42,290 bases of DNA. Origin: an uncultured Mycolicibacterium sp. GTDB lineage: Bacteria; Actinomycetota; Actinomycetes; Mycobacteriales; Mycobacteriaceae. Below the pieces are notes generated by a model that was not told where the DNA came from, did no database searches, and was given only the letters and a program-made list of their open reading frames with translations. The stretch covers positions 1 to 42,290 of the forward strand of contig CAMFLL010000015.1 in assembly GCA_945957405.1 (NCBI GenBank), given 5' to 3'. Shown here in pieces: positions 28,690 through 35,727 of the stretch; the first letter of the stretch is position 1; the number at the start of each line of letters is the position of its first letter. The translations under genes were made by a program, and so were the position numbers.

Positions 28690-29454
28690 ATGTGGAATCC
28701 TGACGTGTACCTGGCCTTCGCTGACCACCGCGGCCGACCGTTCTTCGACCTGTTGTCCCGGGTCAACGCCGACGAGCCACGCCGGGTGGTTGATCTGGGC
28801 TGCGGGCCCGGCAATCTGACGGCGACCCTGAAAGACCGCTGGCCAGGGGCCGTCATCGAAGCCGTCGACAGTTCCCCGGAGATGGTCGAGGCGGCCCGCG
28901 AGCGCGGCGTCGAGGCCGTGGTCGGGGATATCGCCGAGTGGATGCCGCAGCCCGAGACCGATGTGGTGGTGTCCAACGCCGCGCTGCAGTGGATCCCCGG
29001 TGCAACCGACCTGCTGGTGCGGTGGGCCGGGGCGCTGCCGCCGCGGGCGTGGATTGCCATGCAGGTGCCGGGCAACCTGAACGCGCCGTCACACCAGGCC
29101 GTTCGTGACGTCGCCGCTCGACCCCGATTTGCCGAAGCGCTGGGCGACTTCCGCTTTCGCAGCCCCGACATCGTCGAGACACCCGTTCGCTACGCCGAGA
29201 TGTTGACCGATGCGGGGTGCCAGGTCGACGCCTGGGAGACCACCTACATCCACGAACTCACCGGCGAGACACCTGTGTTGAACTGGATCACCGGCACCGC
29301 CCTGACCGACGTCAAAGCGGCGCTGTCGGAAGAGGATTGGCAGGAGTACCGCAAGGAGATCATCCCGGTACTGGCCGACGCATATCCGATGCGGCCGGAC
29401 GGGAAGACCTACTTCCCGTTCCGGCGCATCTTCGTGGTGGCTCAGGTGCAGTGA
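28690..29454 (+). CDS. tam: Trans-aconitate 2-methyltransferase
   Basis: A 254-residue SAM-dependent methyltransferase. The opening [21 protein letters not shown] and the SAM loop [12 protein letters not shown] are hallmarks of Tam, which methylates trans-aconitate and relieves inhibition of the citric acid cycle. The ALQWIPG and [10 protein letters not shown] segments are also family-specific. Position near the distal end of ESX-3 matches Rv0294 (tam) of M. tuberculosis. Its stop abuts the convergent SDR stop with no intervening base. The promoter must overlap the divergent amidohydrolase start region. Confidence 0.9.
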   Translation: MWNPDVYLAFADHRGRPFFDLLSRVNADEPRRVVDLGCGPGNLTATLKDRWPGAVIEAVDSSPEMVEAARERGVEAVVGDIAEWMPQPETDVVVSNAALQWIPGATDLLVRWAGALPPRAWIAMQVPGNLNAPSHQAVRDVAARPRFAEALGDFRFRSPDIVETPVRYAEMLTDAGCQVDAWETTYIHELTGETPVLNWITGTALTDVKAALSEEDWQEYRKEIIPVLADAYPMRPDGKTYFPFRRIFVVAQVQ

Positions 29455-30447
29455 TCAGCCGAGCAGCTTCTCGCTGAGTTCCCAAAGGCGCTGGGCGGAA
29501 TGCGGATCCACCGCGTACGGCGCGACACCCGCGGTGGTCTCCACAGGTCCGGCGGTGATATCCGCGGTCAGGTGCTCCAGCGGCGCGACGGGCGCAATGT
29601 CACTGTTCTGCAGGTAGACCCCGCCGATGCCGTCCAGTTTCGGGCTGGTGGCGGCCCAGACCGATGTCGCGGCACCCTGTTGCGGTGTCTTCATGTCGCG
29701 GTTCGCGTCGATGATCGGTGCGCCCGCCCGGTCCAGTAGGCCCATTCGGCGCAGGTCGTCTTGCGTTATCCGCGGTGCGAGGCTGGTGGTGGCGATCTGC
29801 CCGGGATGCAGGGCGTAGCCACGGATCCCGTCATTTGCCCACCGGCGGTCGAGCTCCACGGCGAACAACACGTTGGCGGTCTTGGATTGGCCGTAGCCGA
29901 TCATCCCGTCGTATGGGCCTGTCTCGAAATGCGGATCATCCCAACGGATATCGGACAGCCGATGGCCGGCGGAGGACACCGACACCACCCGGGCGCCACC
30001 GGCGGCCCGGAGTGCGGGGAGTAGGCCCAGCGTCAGCTGGAAATGCCCGAGATGATTGGTGGCGAACTGGGATTCGTAGCCTCGGGTGTCCCGGATCAGG
30101 TCGCCGCCCATGATCCCGGCGTTGTCGATGAGGATGTGCAGCGGCCGCCCTGACTCTCCGAACTGGTGCGTGAACGCATCGATCGACACCGGATCCATCA
30201 GGTCGAGCGGACAGATCTCGACGCGGTCGATACCGGCGAGCGTTTCACGAGCCCGCTGCGGAGAGCGGGCGCCGACGATCACCGAGGCGCCTGCCTTGCT
30301 CAGTGCCCGGGTGGTCTCCAGCCCGAGGCCGACGTGCCCGGCGGTGACAACCGCTGTTCGGCCGCTCAGGTCGATACCGTCCACCACGTCGTCGGCCGTC
30401 GATGCGGCCGTGAAACCAGATCCGAGTGGGTGTTGTTTGTTGGTCAT
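29455..30447 (-). CDS. SDR family oxidoreductase, retinol dehydrogenase-like
   Basis: A 330-residue SDR of the WW-oxidoreductase/RDH-like group. It has LIDNAGIM as the NNAG equivalent, SVSSAGH for the active-site Ser and YGQSK for Tyr/Lys. The cofactor loop reads TAGHVGLG where the family has TGxxxGxG, so the first glycine is Ala. ATG 30447 is the last start before the SDR fold begins. It diverges from the AraC regulator gene across a short gap and is probably its target. The substrate is not evident. Confidence 0.87.
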   Translation of the reverse strand: MTNKQHPLGSGFTAASTADDVVDGIDLSGRTAVVTAGHVGLGLETTRALSKAGASVIVGARSPQRARETLAGIDRVEICPLDLMDPVSIDAFTHQFGESGRPLHILIDNAGIMGGDLIRDTRGYESQFATNHLGHFQLTLGLLPALRAAGGARVVSVSSAGHRLSDIRWDDPHFETGPYDGMIGYGQSKTANVLFAVELDRRWANDGIRGYALHPGQIATTSLAPRITQDDLRRMGLLDRAGAPIIDANRDMKTPQQGAATSVWAATSPKLDGIGGVYLQNSDIAPVAPLEHLTADITAGPVETTAGVAPYAVDPHSAQRLWELSEKLLG

Positions 30448-30480
30448 GCCGGGAACAACGTCAGACGATCCGGACTTCTC

Positions 30481-31431
30481 ATGAGTATGGGTCCGCATTT
30501 TCGTCGCGACAGTACGAACATGGTCGCCGACCAGTTGTCCGAGGTACTGCGACTGGTCGAGGTACAGGGCGCACTGTCGGGTGGCTTTGCGGTCGGGGGG
30601 CGGTGGGCGCTGCACGTCGAGCTCACCGCGCCGTTGAAGTTCCTCGCGATGGCCAAGGGCGCGGCGTTGCTGCGCACCGACGGGGTCGCCCCGTTCGAGA
30701 TCAATGCGGGCGATGTGGTGGTGTTCAACAGCCGCCGGTGGATGTCGGCGTCGGCCATCGACGGTGACGGGCTGTCCGAAGAGTTCACGTTGACCGAGCC
30801 GAACACGTTCATCCGGGTGAACGAGCGCGACGATGACGTGGTGCTCGGCGGGCACATCGACGTCAACGAGGTGGGGAGAGAGTTGCTCGTCCAGGCGTTG
30901 CCCCCGGTGGTGCATGTGCGGGCCGGTTCACCCGATGCCGCCGAGCTGCGCCAGCTGATCGATCGTCTCTATGACGAGGTCACCGGTGACCGGATCGGTG
31001 CAGGCTTCGCGATCCGGCAACTGTCGCAGCTGTTGGTTCTGATGATCCTGCGGGTGTGGCTCGGCCGGCTCGGAGAACTGCCGCCAGGCTGGCTGCGGTT
31101 GATCGTCGACGAGCGGTTGCGTCCCGCCGTGACGGCGATGCACGTCGACCCCGGAAAGGCTTGGCACCTGGATGATCTGGCGCGTATCGCGGCCATGTCG
31201 CGGACTACCTTCGCCGAGCGGTTTCGTGCCGCGGCCGGGATGCCTCCGCTGACCTACCTCAATTCGTGGCGGATGCGCATGGCACGACAGGCGTTGCGAG
31301 ACCGCGACATCCGTGTCGGCACGCTCGCGTACGAACTGGGCTATGCGTCAGAGAGCGCGTTCAGCAATGCATTCAAACGTGACGTCGGTTTGTCGCCGCT
31401 GCGTTACCGCGCCAGTATTCGGGCCGAATAA
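30481..31431 (+). CDS. AraC family transcriptional regulator
   Basis: A 316-residue regulator with an N-terminal cupin-type sensor domain (DQLSEVLRLVEVQGALSGGFAVGGRWALHVE onward) and a C-terminal double HTH: WHLDDLARIAAMSRTTFAERFRAAAGMPPLTYLNSWRMRMARQAL, then IRVGTLAYELGYASESAFSNAFKRDVGLSPLRYR. Proteins of this architecture usually activate a neighbouring oxidoreductase gene in response to a small ligand. ATG 30481 leaves 33 bases to the divergent SDR start; ATG 30520, right before the cupin domain, would leave 72 and is an attractive alternative. Confidence 0.9.
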   Translation: MSMGPHFRRDSTNMVADQLSEVLRLVEVQGALSGGFAVGGRWALHVELTAPLKFLAMAKGAALLRTDGVAPFEINAGDVVVFNSRRWMSASAIDGDGLSEEFTLTEPNTFIRVNERDDDVVLGGHIDVNEVGRELLVQALPPVVHVRAGSPDAAELRQLIDRLYDEVTGDRIGAGFAIRQLSQLLVLMILRVWLGRLGELPPGWLRLIVDERLRPAVTAMHVDPGKAWHLDDLARIAAMSRTTFAERFRAAAGMPPLTYLNSWRMRMARQALRDRDIRVGTLAYELGYASESAFSNAFKRDVGLSPLRYRASIRAE

Positions 31432-31486
31432 ATCAGTGGCGCGCGGCTCCCGATGTGCCTACTGTGTCGGTTCGGGGGTGAACACA

Positions 31487-31618
31487 ATGAAAATGGTGGG
31501 AGCGTGGGTCTGGGTCCCGCGTCGAGATCCGTGGGACGAGGCGCCGAAGGGCAGAGGCCGTCCTCGTCGCGGAAAGGTGTCGCGCGATGCTGAAGGGCGC
31601 GTCCGGTCTCGAAAATGA
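31487..31618 (+). CDS. Possible small basic protein (43 aa) coupled to the GNAT gene
   Basis: ATG 31487 opens a 43-codon frame ending at 31618, where ATGA joins it to the GNAT start. GGGGGTG lies upstream as a possible ribosome-binding site. The peptide starts MKMVGAWVWVPRRDPW and continues rich in Arg, Lys and Gly; its net charge is strongly positive. Third-position GC is about 62 percent, low for this genome, which argues against long-standing coding selection. I recognise no family. It may be a leader peptide, a real small protein or a chance frame. Confidence 0.35.
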   Translation: MKMVGAWVWVPRRDPWDEAPKGRGRPRRGKVSRDAEGRVRSRK

Positions 31619-32082
31619 ACATCGAGCTGCGTCAGCTCACGGACGAGGTGCTGGGCGAGACCCGCACCCACGTGGTGCTGCCGCCCGAGCAGGCGGAGTG
31701 GGTCGGCGGGTCTATCGACGACGTGCTGAGTGAGGCCGCCGACCACCCGGAGGGAAAGCCTTGGCCGCGGGCCGTTTACGGCGACGGGCGTCCGGTCGGA
31801 TTCGTCATGCTGAGCTGGAATGTCGAGCCGCATCCGCCCGAGGTCGTCGGACCGTGGTACCTCTGGAAGCTCATGGTGGCACCCCGGGCCCAGGGCTTGG
31901 GCGTCGGCCGCGAGGTGGTGCGTCAGGTGGCCGCGCTGGTGAAGGAACAGGGCGCGACCGAGCTGCTGACCAGCGTGGCGCAGGGCGAGGGGACACCGTA
32001 CGGCTTCTACATCGGCCTGGGCTTCGTGCCGACCGGTGAATTCATCGAAAACGACGAGGAGATTCTGGCCCTCGCCTTGTGA
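31615..32082 (+). CDS. GNAT family N-acetyltransferase
   Basis: A 155-residue acetyltransferase. The acetyl-CoA-binding motif is LWKLMVAPRAQGLGVGREVVRQVAALVKE (V-x-P-R-x-Q-G-L-G-x-G), followed by the GFYIGLGFVPTGE strand-helix element near the C-terminus. It acetylates an amine of unknown identity (antibiotic, polyamine or protein). ATG 31615 overlaps the stop of a short upstream frame; no strong Shine-Dalgarno is visible, so translation may depend on coupling. The next gene starts 64 bases downstream behind its own promoter. Confidence 0.88.
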   Translation: MNIELRQLTDEVLGETRTHVVLPPEQAEWVGGSIDDVLSEAADHPEGKPWPRAVYGDGRPVGFVMLSWNVEPHPPEVVGPWYLWKLMVAPRAQGLGVGREVVRQVAALVKEQGATELLTSVAQGEGTPYGFYIGLGFVPTGEFIENDEEILALAL

Positions 32083-32115
32083 GTCGATGTCGGAACCGCT
32101 TGGCGCACGGTCTTT

Positions 32116-32138
32116 TTGTCGGTGGGTCGTGGTTCAAT
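32116..32138 (+). promoter_or_regulatory. DNA-damage promoter motif (RecA-NDp/PafBC type)
   Basis: TTGTCGGTG (32116-32124) matches the mycobacterial RecA-independent damage promoter core TTGTCRGTG at all nine positions. Eight bases on, TTCAAT (32133-32138) occupies the -10 position (consensus TAnnnT, one mismatch). The expected transcription start is at about 32145-32146, the ATG of the HNH gene, so the mRNA would be leaderless. PafBC is the activator known for this promoter class. Confidence 0.65.
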
Positions 32139-32145
32139 CAAATGT

Positions 32146-33573
32146 ATGTTCGAAGTTGCGGCTTTACCGACGATGCAGGCAATGGGGGCACTCGATGCCG
32201 CCGGCCTGATCGACGCGATCGGTGATGCCGCACGGCTGGAATCCGCCACCATGGCCCGTCGCCTGGCAGCGATGGCGGCGCTATATCACCTGCGCCTGCG
32301 AGATGACGTGGGCCGGGACCGCGCGCAGTTCGTCATCGATGGTGCCGAAGAAGTCACCGCTGAAATCGCAGCGGCACAACGCATCAGCCGCGGCCGGGCC
32401 GGGAAACTGCTCGAGAACGCTCTCGTTCTTCGGGACCGGCTGCCCAAGGTGGCCCAGTTATTCGCCGAGGGGCGTACCGACTACCGTGTCGTCTCGTCGA
32501 TTGTGGCCCGCACATCGCTGGTCGTCGATGAGGACAAGGTCGCGCAGGTCGACGCCCTGGTGGCGAAGAGTGCGGCACGGTGGTCAAAGCTCTCCGAGAA
32601 GAAACTGACCAATGCGATCGACGGCATCGTGGTTTCCGTCGACACGCTGGCGCAGAAGCCCAGTCGTACCGCGGACGATGATCGGGAAATCGTCATCATC
32701 CCGAACAATGATGGCACAGCAGATATCTCGGGCAAGATCCGCGAAGCAGACGCGGCACTTCTCGATGGGCGCCTCGACGGTATCGCCGACACGGTGTGCC
32801 CGCACGATCCTAGGACCAAGGCACAACGGAGGACTGACGCGGCCGGCGTGATCGGGGCAGAAAATTCGCTGGTCTGCCTGTGCGGGCGCGAGGACTGCTC
32901 CGCCGCCGGAGACGTACCCAAGAGGCGTGATGTCGTCGTCCACATCATGGCTGACGAGGAGACGGTTCGAAGCGACGGCACCGCACCGGGTTTCATCTCG
33001 GGTTACGGGTTTGTTGATGCGGACACCGTTCGTGAGATCGCCAAGAGTTCAACTCTGCGGGATGTCAGGCATCCCGGCGAGGGCGAAGTCGAGAAGAGCT
33101 ACCGGCCGTCGACAGCACTGGCCGAGTTCGTCCGGCTCCGTGATCTGACGTGCCGCTTCCCGGGCTGCACCGCACCGGCTGAGGCTTGCGAAATTGACCA
33201 CACCACGCCGTGGCCGTACGGGCCGACCCATCCGTCCAATCTGAAACTGCTCTGCAAAACGCACCACTTGCTCAAAACCTTCGACTCGGGTCCGAATCTG
33301 TGGGGTGACAAGCAATTGCCCGACGGTACTGTCGTCTGGACATCTCCCACGGGCCACACCTACACCACCAGTCCGGGTGGAGCACTGTTCTTTCCGATGC
33401 TGGCCAGACCCACCGGAACTCTGGTCCTGCCCGATGAGCCGCCGATCAGTCCTGACCGACGCGCGATGATGCCCACTCGAAAACGAACGCGCGCCAATGA
33501 GGTCAGAGCCCGCATCGAGTATCTACGCTCGTTGAATGCCAAACGTTTCGCGGCCGATCCGCCGCCCTTCTAA
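32146..33573 (+). CDS. 13E12-type DUF222 / HNH endonuclease-like protein
   Basis: A 475-residue member of the mycobacterial REP13E12 family. The N-terminal DUF222 helical domain includes RAQFVIDGAEEVTAEIAAAQRISRGRAGKLLENALVLRDRLP. The C-terminal HNH module is CRFPGCTAPAEACEIDHTTPWPYGPTH followed by NLKLLCKTHHLLKTF (about 335-375), with the zinc-type CxxC and the Asp-His catalytic pair. ATG 32146 fits the family start MFE. Many family members are damage-induced and repeated in genomes; in M. tuberculosis some serve as phage attachment sites. Here a PafBC-type promoter lies directly upstream. Nuclease activity is unproven for the family. Confidence 0.9.
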   Translation: MFEVAALPTMQAMGALDAAGLIDAIGDAARLESATMARRLAAMAALYHLRLRDDVGRDRAQFVIDGAEEVTAEIAAAQRISRGRAGKLLENALVLRDRLPKVAQLFAEGRTDYRVVSSIVARTSLVVDEDKVAQVDALVAKSAARWSKLSEKKLTNAIDGIVVSVDTLAQKPSRTADDDREIVIIPNNDGTADISGKIREADAALLDGRLDGIADTVCPHDPRTKAQRRTDAAGVIGAENSLVCLCGREDCSAAGDVPKRRDVVVHIMADEETVRSDGTAPGFISGYGFVDADTVREIAKSSTLRDVRHPGEGEVEKSYRPSTALAEFVRLRDLTCRFPGCTAPAEACEIDHTTPWPYGPTHPSNLKLLCKTHHLLKTFDSGPNLWGDKQLPDGTVVWTSPTGHTYTTSPGGALFFPMLARPTGTLVLPDEPPISPDRRAMMPTRKRTRANEVRARIEYLRSLNAKRFAADPPPF

Positions 33574-33987
33574 CGCTGCCCGATGGGCATGGCTTGTGTT
33601 GGCGGCGCTCCTGGCTGGGTGCGCCGGCAACGACGACCGTGCCGCCATCGAATCCACGCTTCGGCAGTGGCCCAAAGATTTCAACAACCGCAATCTGGAC
33701 GCAGTGTGCGGACTGTTCGCTGACGACGTCGTCCTGATTTATCCGGACAGTCCTGAGATCGCTTTGCCGATCAGACCAAGCGCCTCACCTATGCCGAGCC
33801 GGAGATCAACGAGATCCTGGTCGACGGTGACCTCGTCACTGTGCGGTTGATCTGGGCGCTCACCGTGGCGGACACGTCGGGCCAGGTGCTCGAGAAGACC
33901 CGTGAGGACGGCGTCGACGTCTTCCGGCGGCAGAGCGACGGCAGCTGGAAGATCCACATCTCCCACGCGTTCCCACTGGACGACTAG
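33536..33987 (+). pseudogene. Frameshifted small lipoprotein, SnoaL/NTF2-like (SgcJ/EcaC type)
   Basis: The 5' part (33536 to about 33757) encodes MPNVSRPIRR, a signal segment and a lipobox with Cys29 (LAGC), then DRAAIESTLRQWPKDFNNRNLDAVCGLFADDVVLIYPDSPE, the start of an NTF2-like domain. The rest of the domain (FADQTKRLTYAEPEINEILVDGDL to WKIHISHAFPLDD, stop TAG 33985-33987) is in another frame. A single missing base near 33757-33760 explains both. It is either a real pseudogene or a sequencing/assembly error. The start overlaps the HNH gene by 38 bases and the end overlaps the convergent transporter by four. Confidence 0.82.
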
Positions 33988-35639
33988 CCATTCTGCGCCG
34001 GCAGGACGTGAGAACCGGTCTTGTCGGTGCTCAGGCACAGCGAGCAGATGTAGCCGTCGTGAATCGCGGACTTGATCATGTCCGGGCGTTCGTAATCATG
34101 ATGGCAGACATGGCATTTGAGATGAGCGTCGGACGGGTTGCCGTGTTCGTCGAGCATGGGCAGATCGATACCGTCATCGGTGCGCCGCAGGTAGTACTTG
34201 CCCTTGGTGGCGATGGCGATGATCGGCGGCAGTACCAGCGCCAGGCCGATCGCCACCAGTGGTGAGTACGGCCGGATCGCAGGGCCCAGGCCGCCGAAGA
34301 ATGCGATGACGGACACGCCCGCAGCAATGAGCATCGACCCGAAGCCGACCGGGTTGAACGCATAGAGCATGCCGCGGCGGAACTCGGGCTGCTTGGGGGA
34401 CAGTTTCAGCAGGTACTTGTTGAAGACGATGTCAGACGCCACCACAACCACCCATGCCATACCGCAGTTGGCGTAGAAGCCCAGGATGGTGTTCAGGAAG
34501 TCGAACATGTTGGCTTCCATGAGTATCAGTGCAATCAGCAGATTGACGCCGAGGAACACCAACCGGCCCGGATAGGTCTTGGTGACCCGGGTGAACGAGT
34601 TGGTCCATGCCAGTGAACCGGAGTAGGCGTTGGTGACGTTGATTTTGATCTGGCTGATCACCACCAGCACCACCGCCAGCGTCATGGCCAGCCAGCCGGG
34701 CAGGAAATTCTCGTAGATCTCCAGGAACTGATGCACGGGCTGGTTGGCGATACCGGCGCTGTCGGCGACGTTGGCGATGAGGTAGACCGCTAGAAACAGA
34801 CCGACAATCTGTTTGATGGCACCGAAGATGACCCAACCAGGGCCGGCCAGGAACATCCATGTCCACCAACTGCGCTTGTTCTCGGGAGTTTTCGGTGGCA
34901 TGAAACGCAGGTAGTCGTTCTGCTCGGCGATCTGCGCGATCAGCGAGAGGCAGACGCCGGCGGCCAGCAGGGTGGAACCGAGGTCGAAGCCCTGCACGCC
35001 GTTCTCACCCTGGTAGGCGAAGAACTGCTCGATGGACTCAGGGTGGCTGATGACGAGATAGACGAACGGCGCGACCATCAGGATCAGCCACAGCGGCGTG
35101 GTCCAAACCTGCAATGTCGACAGTACTTTCATGCCGTAGATCACCAGTGGGAAGATGATCAGCGTCGAGGCCGCATAACCCAGCCACAGCGGGATGCCCA
35201 GACCCAGTTCGAGGCCCTGCGCCATGATCGAGCCCTCGAGCGCGAAGAAGATGAACGTGAACGTCGCGAATATGACGTTGGTGACCACGGAGCCGTAGTA
35301 GCCGAAACCGGAACCGCGCGTGACCAAGTCGAGGTCGATGTTGTAGCGCGCCGAATAGTAGGCCACCGGGAAGCCGGTCGCCATGATGACGACGGCGAAG
35401 ATCAGGATGCCGAACAGCGCATTGGTGGTGCCGTACGAGATCCCGATGTTCGCGCCGATGGCGAAGTCGGCCAGGTAGGCGATCCCGCCGAGGGCGGAGA
35501 TGCCGACCACGCGCGTGGACCACTTCCGATAACTGCGGGGTGCGAACCGCAGCGTGTAGTCCTCGAGCGTTTCCTTGGTCGCGGTGAGCTGATCAAGCTC
35601 TGGTTCGACGATTCCATCGTCGGTGACGTCTTGTGACAT
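33984..35639 (-). CDS. NCS1 family purine/cytosine permease-like transporter
   Basis: A 551-residue membrane protein with about twelve helices, typical of the nucleobase-cation-symport-1 family: RSYRKWSTRVVGISALGGIAYLADFAIGANIGISYGTTNALFGI, GSGFGYYGSV, and INVTNAYSGSLAWTN with the substrate/sodium-site pattern. It probably imports a nucleobase or related heterocycle. The C-terminal ~60 cytoplasmic residues carry Cys509-x2-Cys512 and Cys532-x2-Cys535, a zinc-ribbon-like tail unusual for the family. ATG 35639 lies directly next to a palindrome containing a -10-like TATTTT, so the transcript may be leaderless. The stop codon shares CTAG with the convergent lipoprotein gene. Confidence 0.88.
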   Translation of the reverse strand: MSQDVTDDGIVEPELDQLTATKETLEDYTLRFAPRSYRKWSTRVVGISALGGIAYLADFAIGANIGISYGTTNALFGILIFAVVIMATGFPVAYYSARYNIDLDLVTRGSGFGYYGSVVTNVIFATFTFIFFALEGSIMAQGLELGLGIPLWLGYAASTLIIFPLVIYGMKVLSTLQVWTTPLWLILMVAPFVYLVISHPESIEQFFAYQGENGVQGFDLGSTLLAAGVCLSLIAQIAEQNDYLRFMPPKTPENKRSWWTWMFLAGPGWVIFGAIKQIVGLFLAVYLIANVADSAGIANQPVHQFLEIYENFLPGWLAMTLAVVLVVISQIKINVTNAYSGSLAWTNSFTRVTKTYPGRLVFLGVNLLIALILMEANMFDFLNTILGFYANCGMAWVVVVASDIVFNKYLLKLSPKQPEFRRGMLYAFNPVGFGSMLIAAGVSVIAFFGGLGPAIRPYSPLVAIGLALVLPPIIAIATKGKYYLRRTDDGIDLPMLDEHGNPSDAHLKCHVCHHDYERPDMIKSAIHDGYICSLCLSTDKTGSHVLPAQNG

Positions 35640-35641
35640 TG

Positions 35642-35669
35642 GGCGAAAATAGGCGCGCTATGTTTCGCC
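35642..35669 (-). promoter_or_regulatory. Palindrome at the transporter promoter
   Basis: GGCGAAA and ATAG (35642-35652) pair with CTAT and TTTCGCC (35658-35669) around a five-base loop with one bulged G. On the minus strand the element contains TATTTT seven bases before the NCS1 ATG, which fits a -10 for a leaderless mRNA. It could be an operator for a repressor or a hairpin ending the upstream secreted-protein transcript; no T-run follows, which disfavours a classical terminator. Confidence 0.5.
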
Positions 35670-35727
35670 ACCATGTCTGGCGTGTTCCGAGCGTGAACCG
35701 ATGAAATTACGTGTGCGTCAGAAGGTT

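Noticed and set aside
33536..33987. Programmed ribosomal frameshift in the lipoprotein gene
   Set aside because: No slippery heptamer or downstream stimulator is evident at the junction; a simple one-base loss is the simpler explanation.
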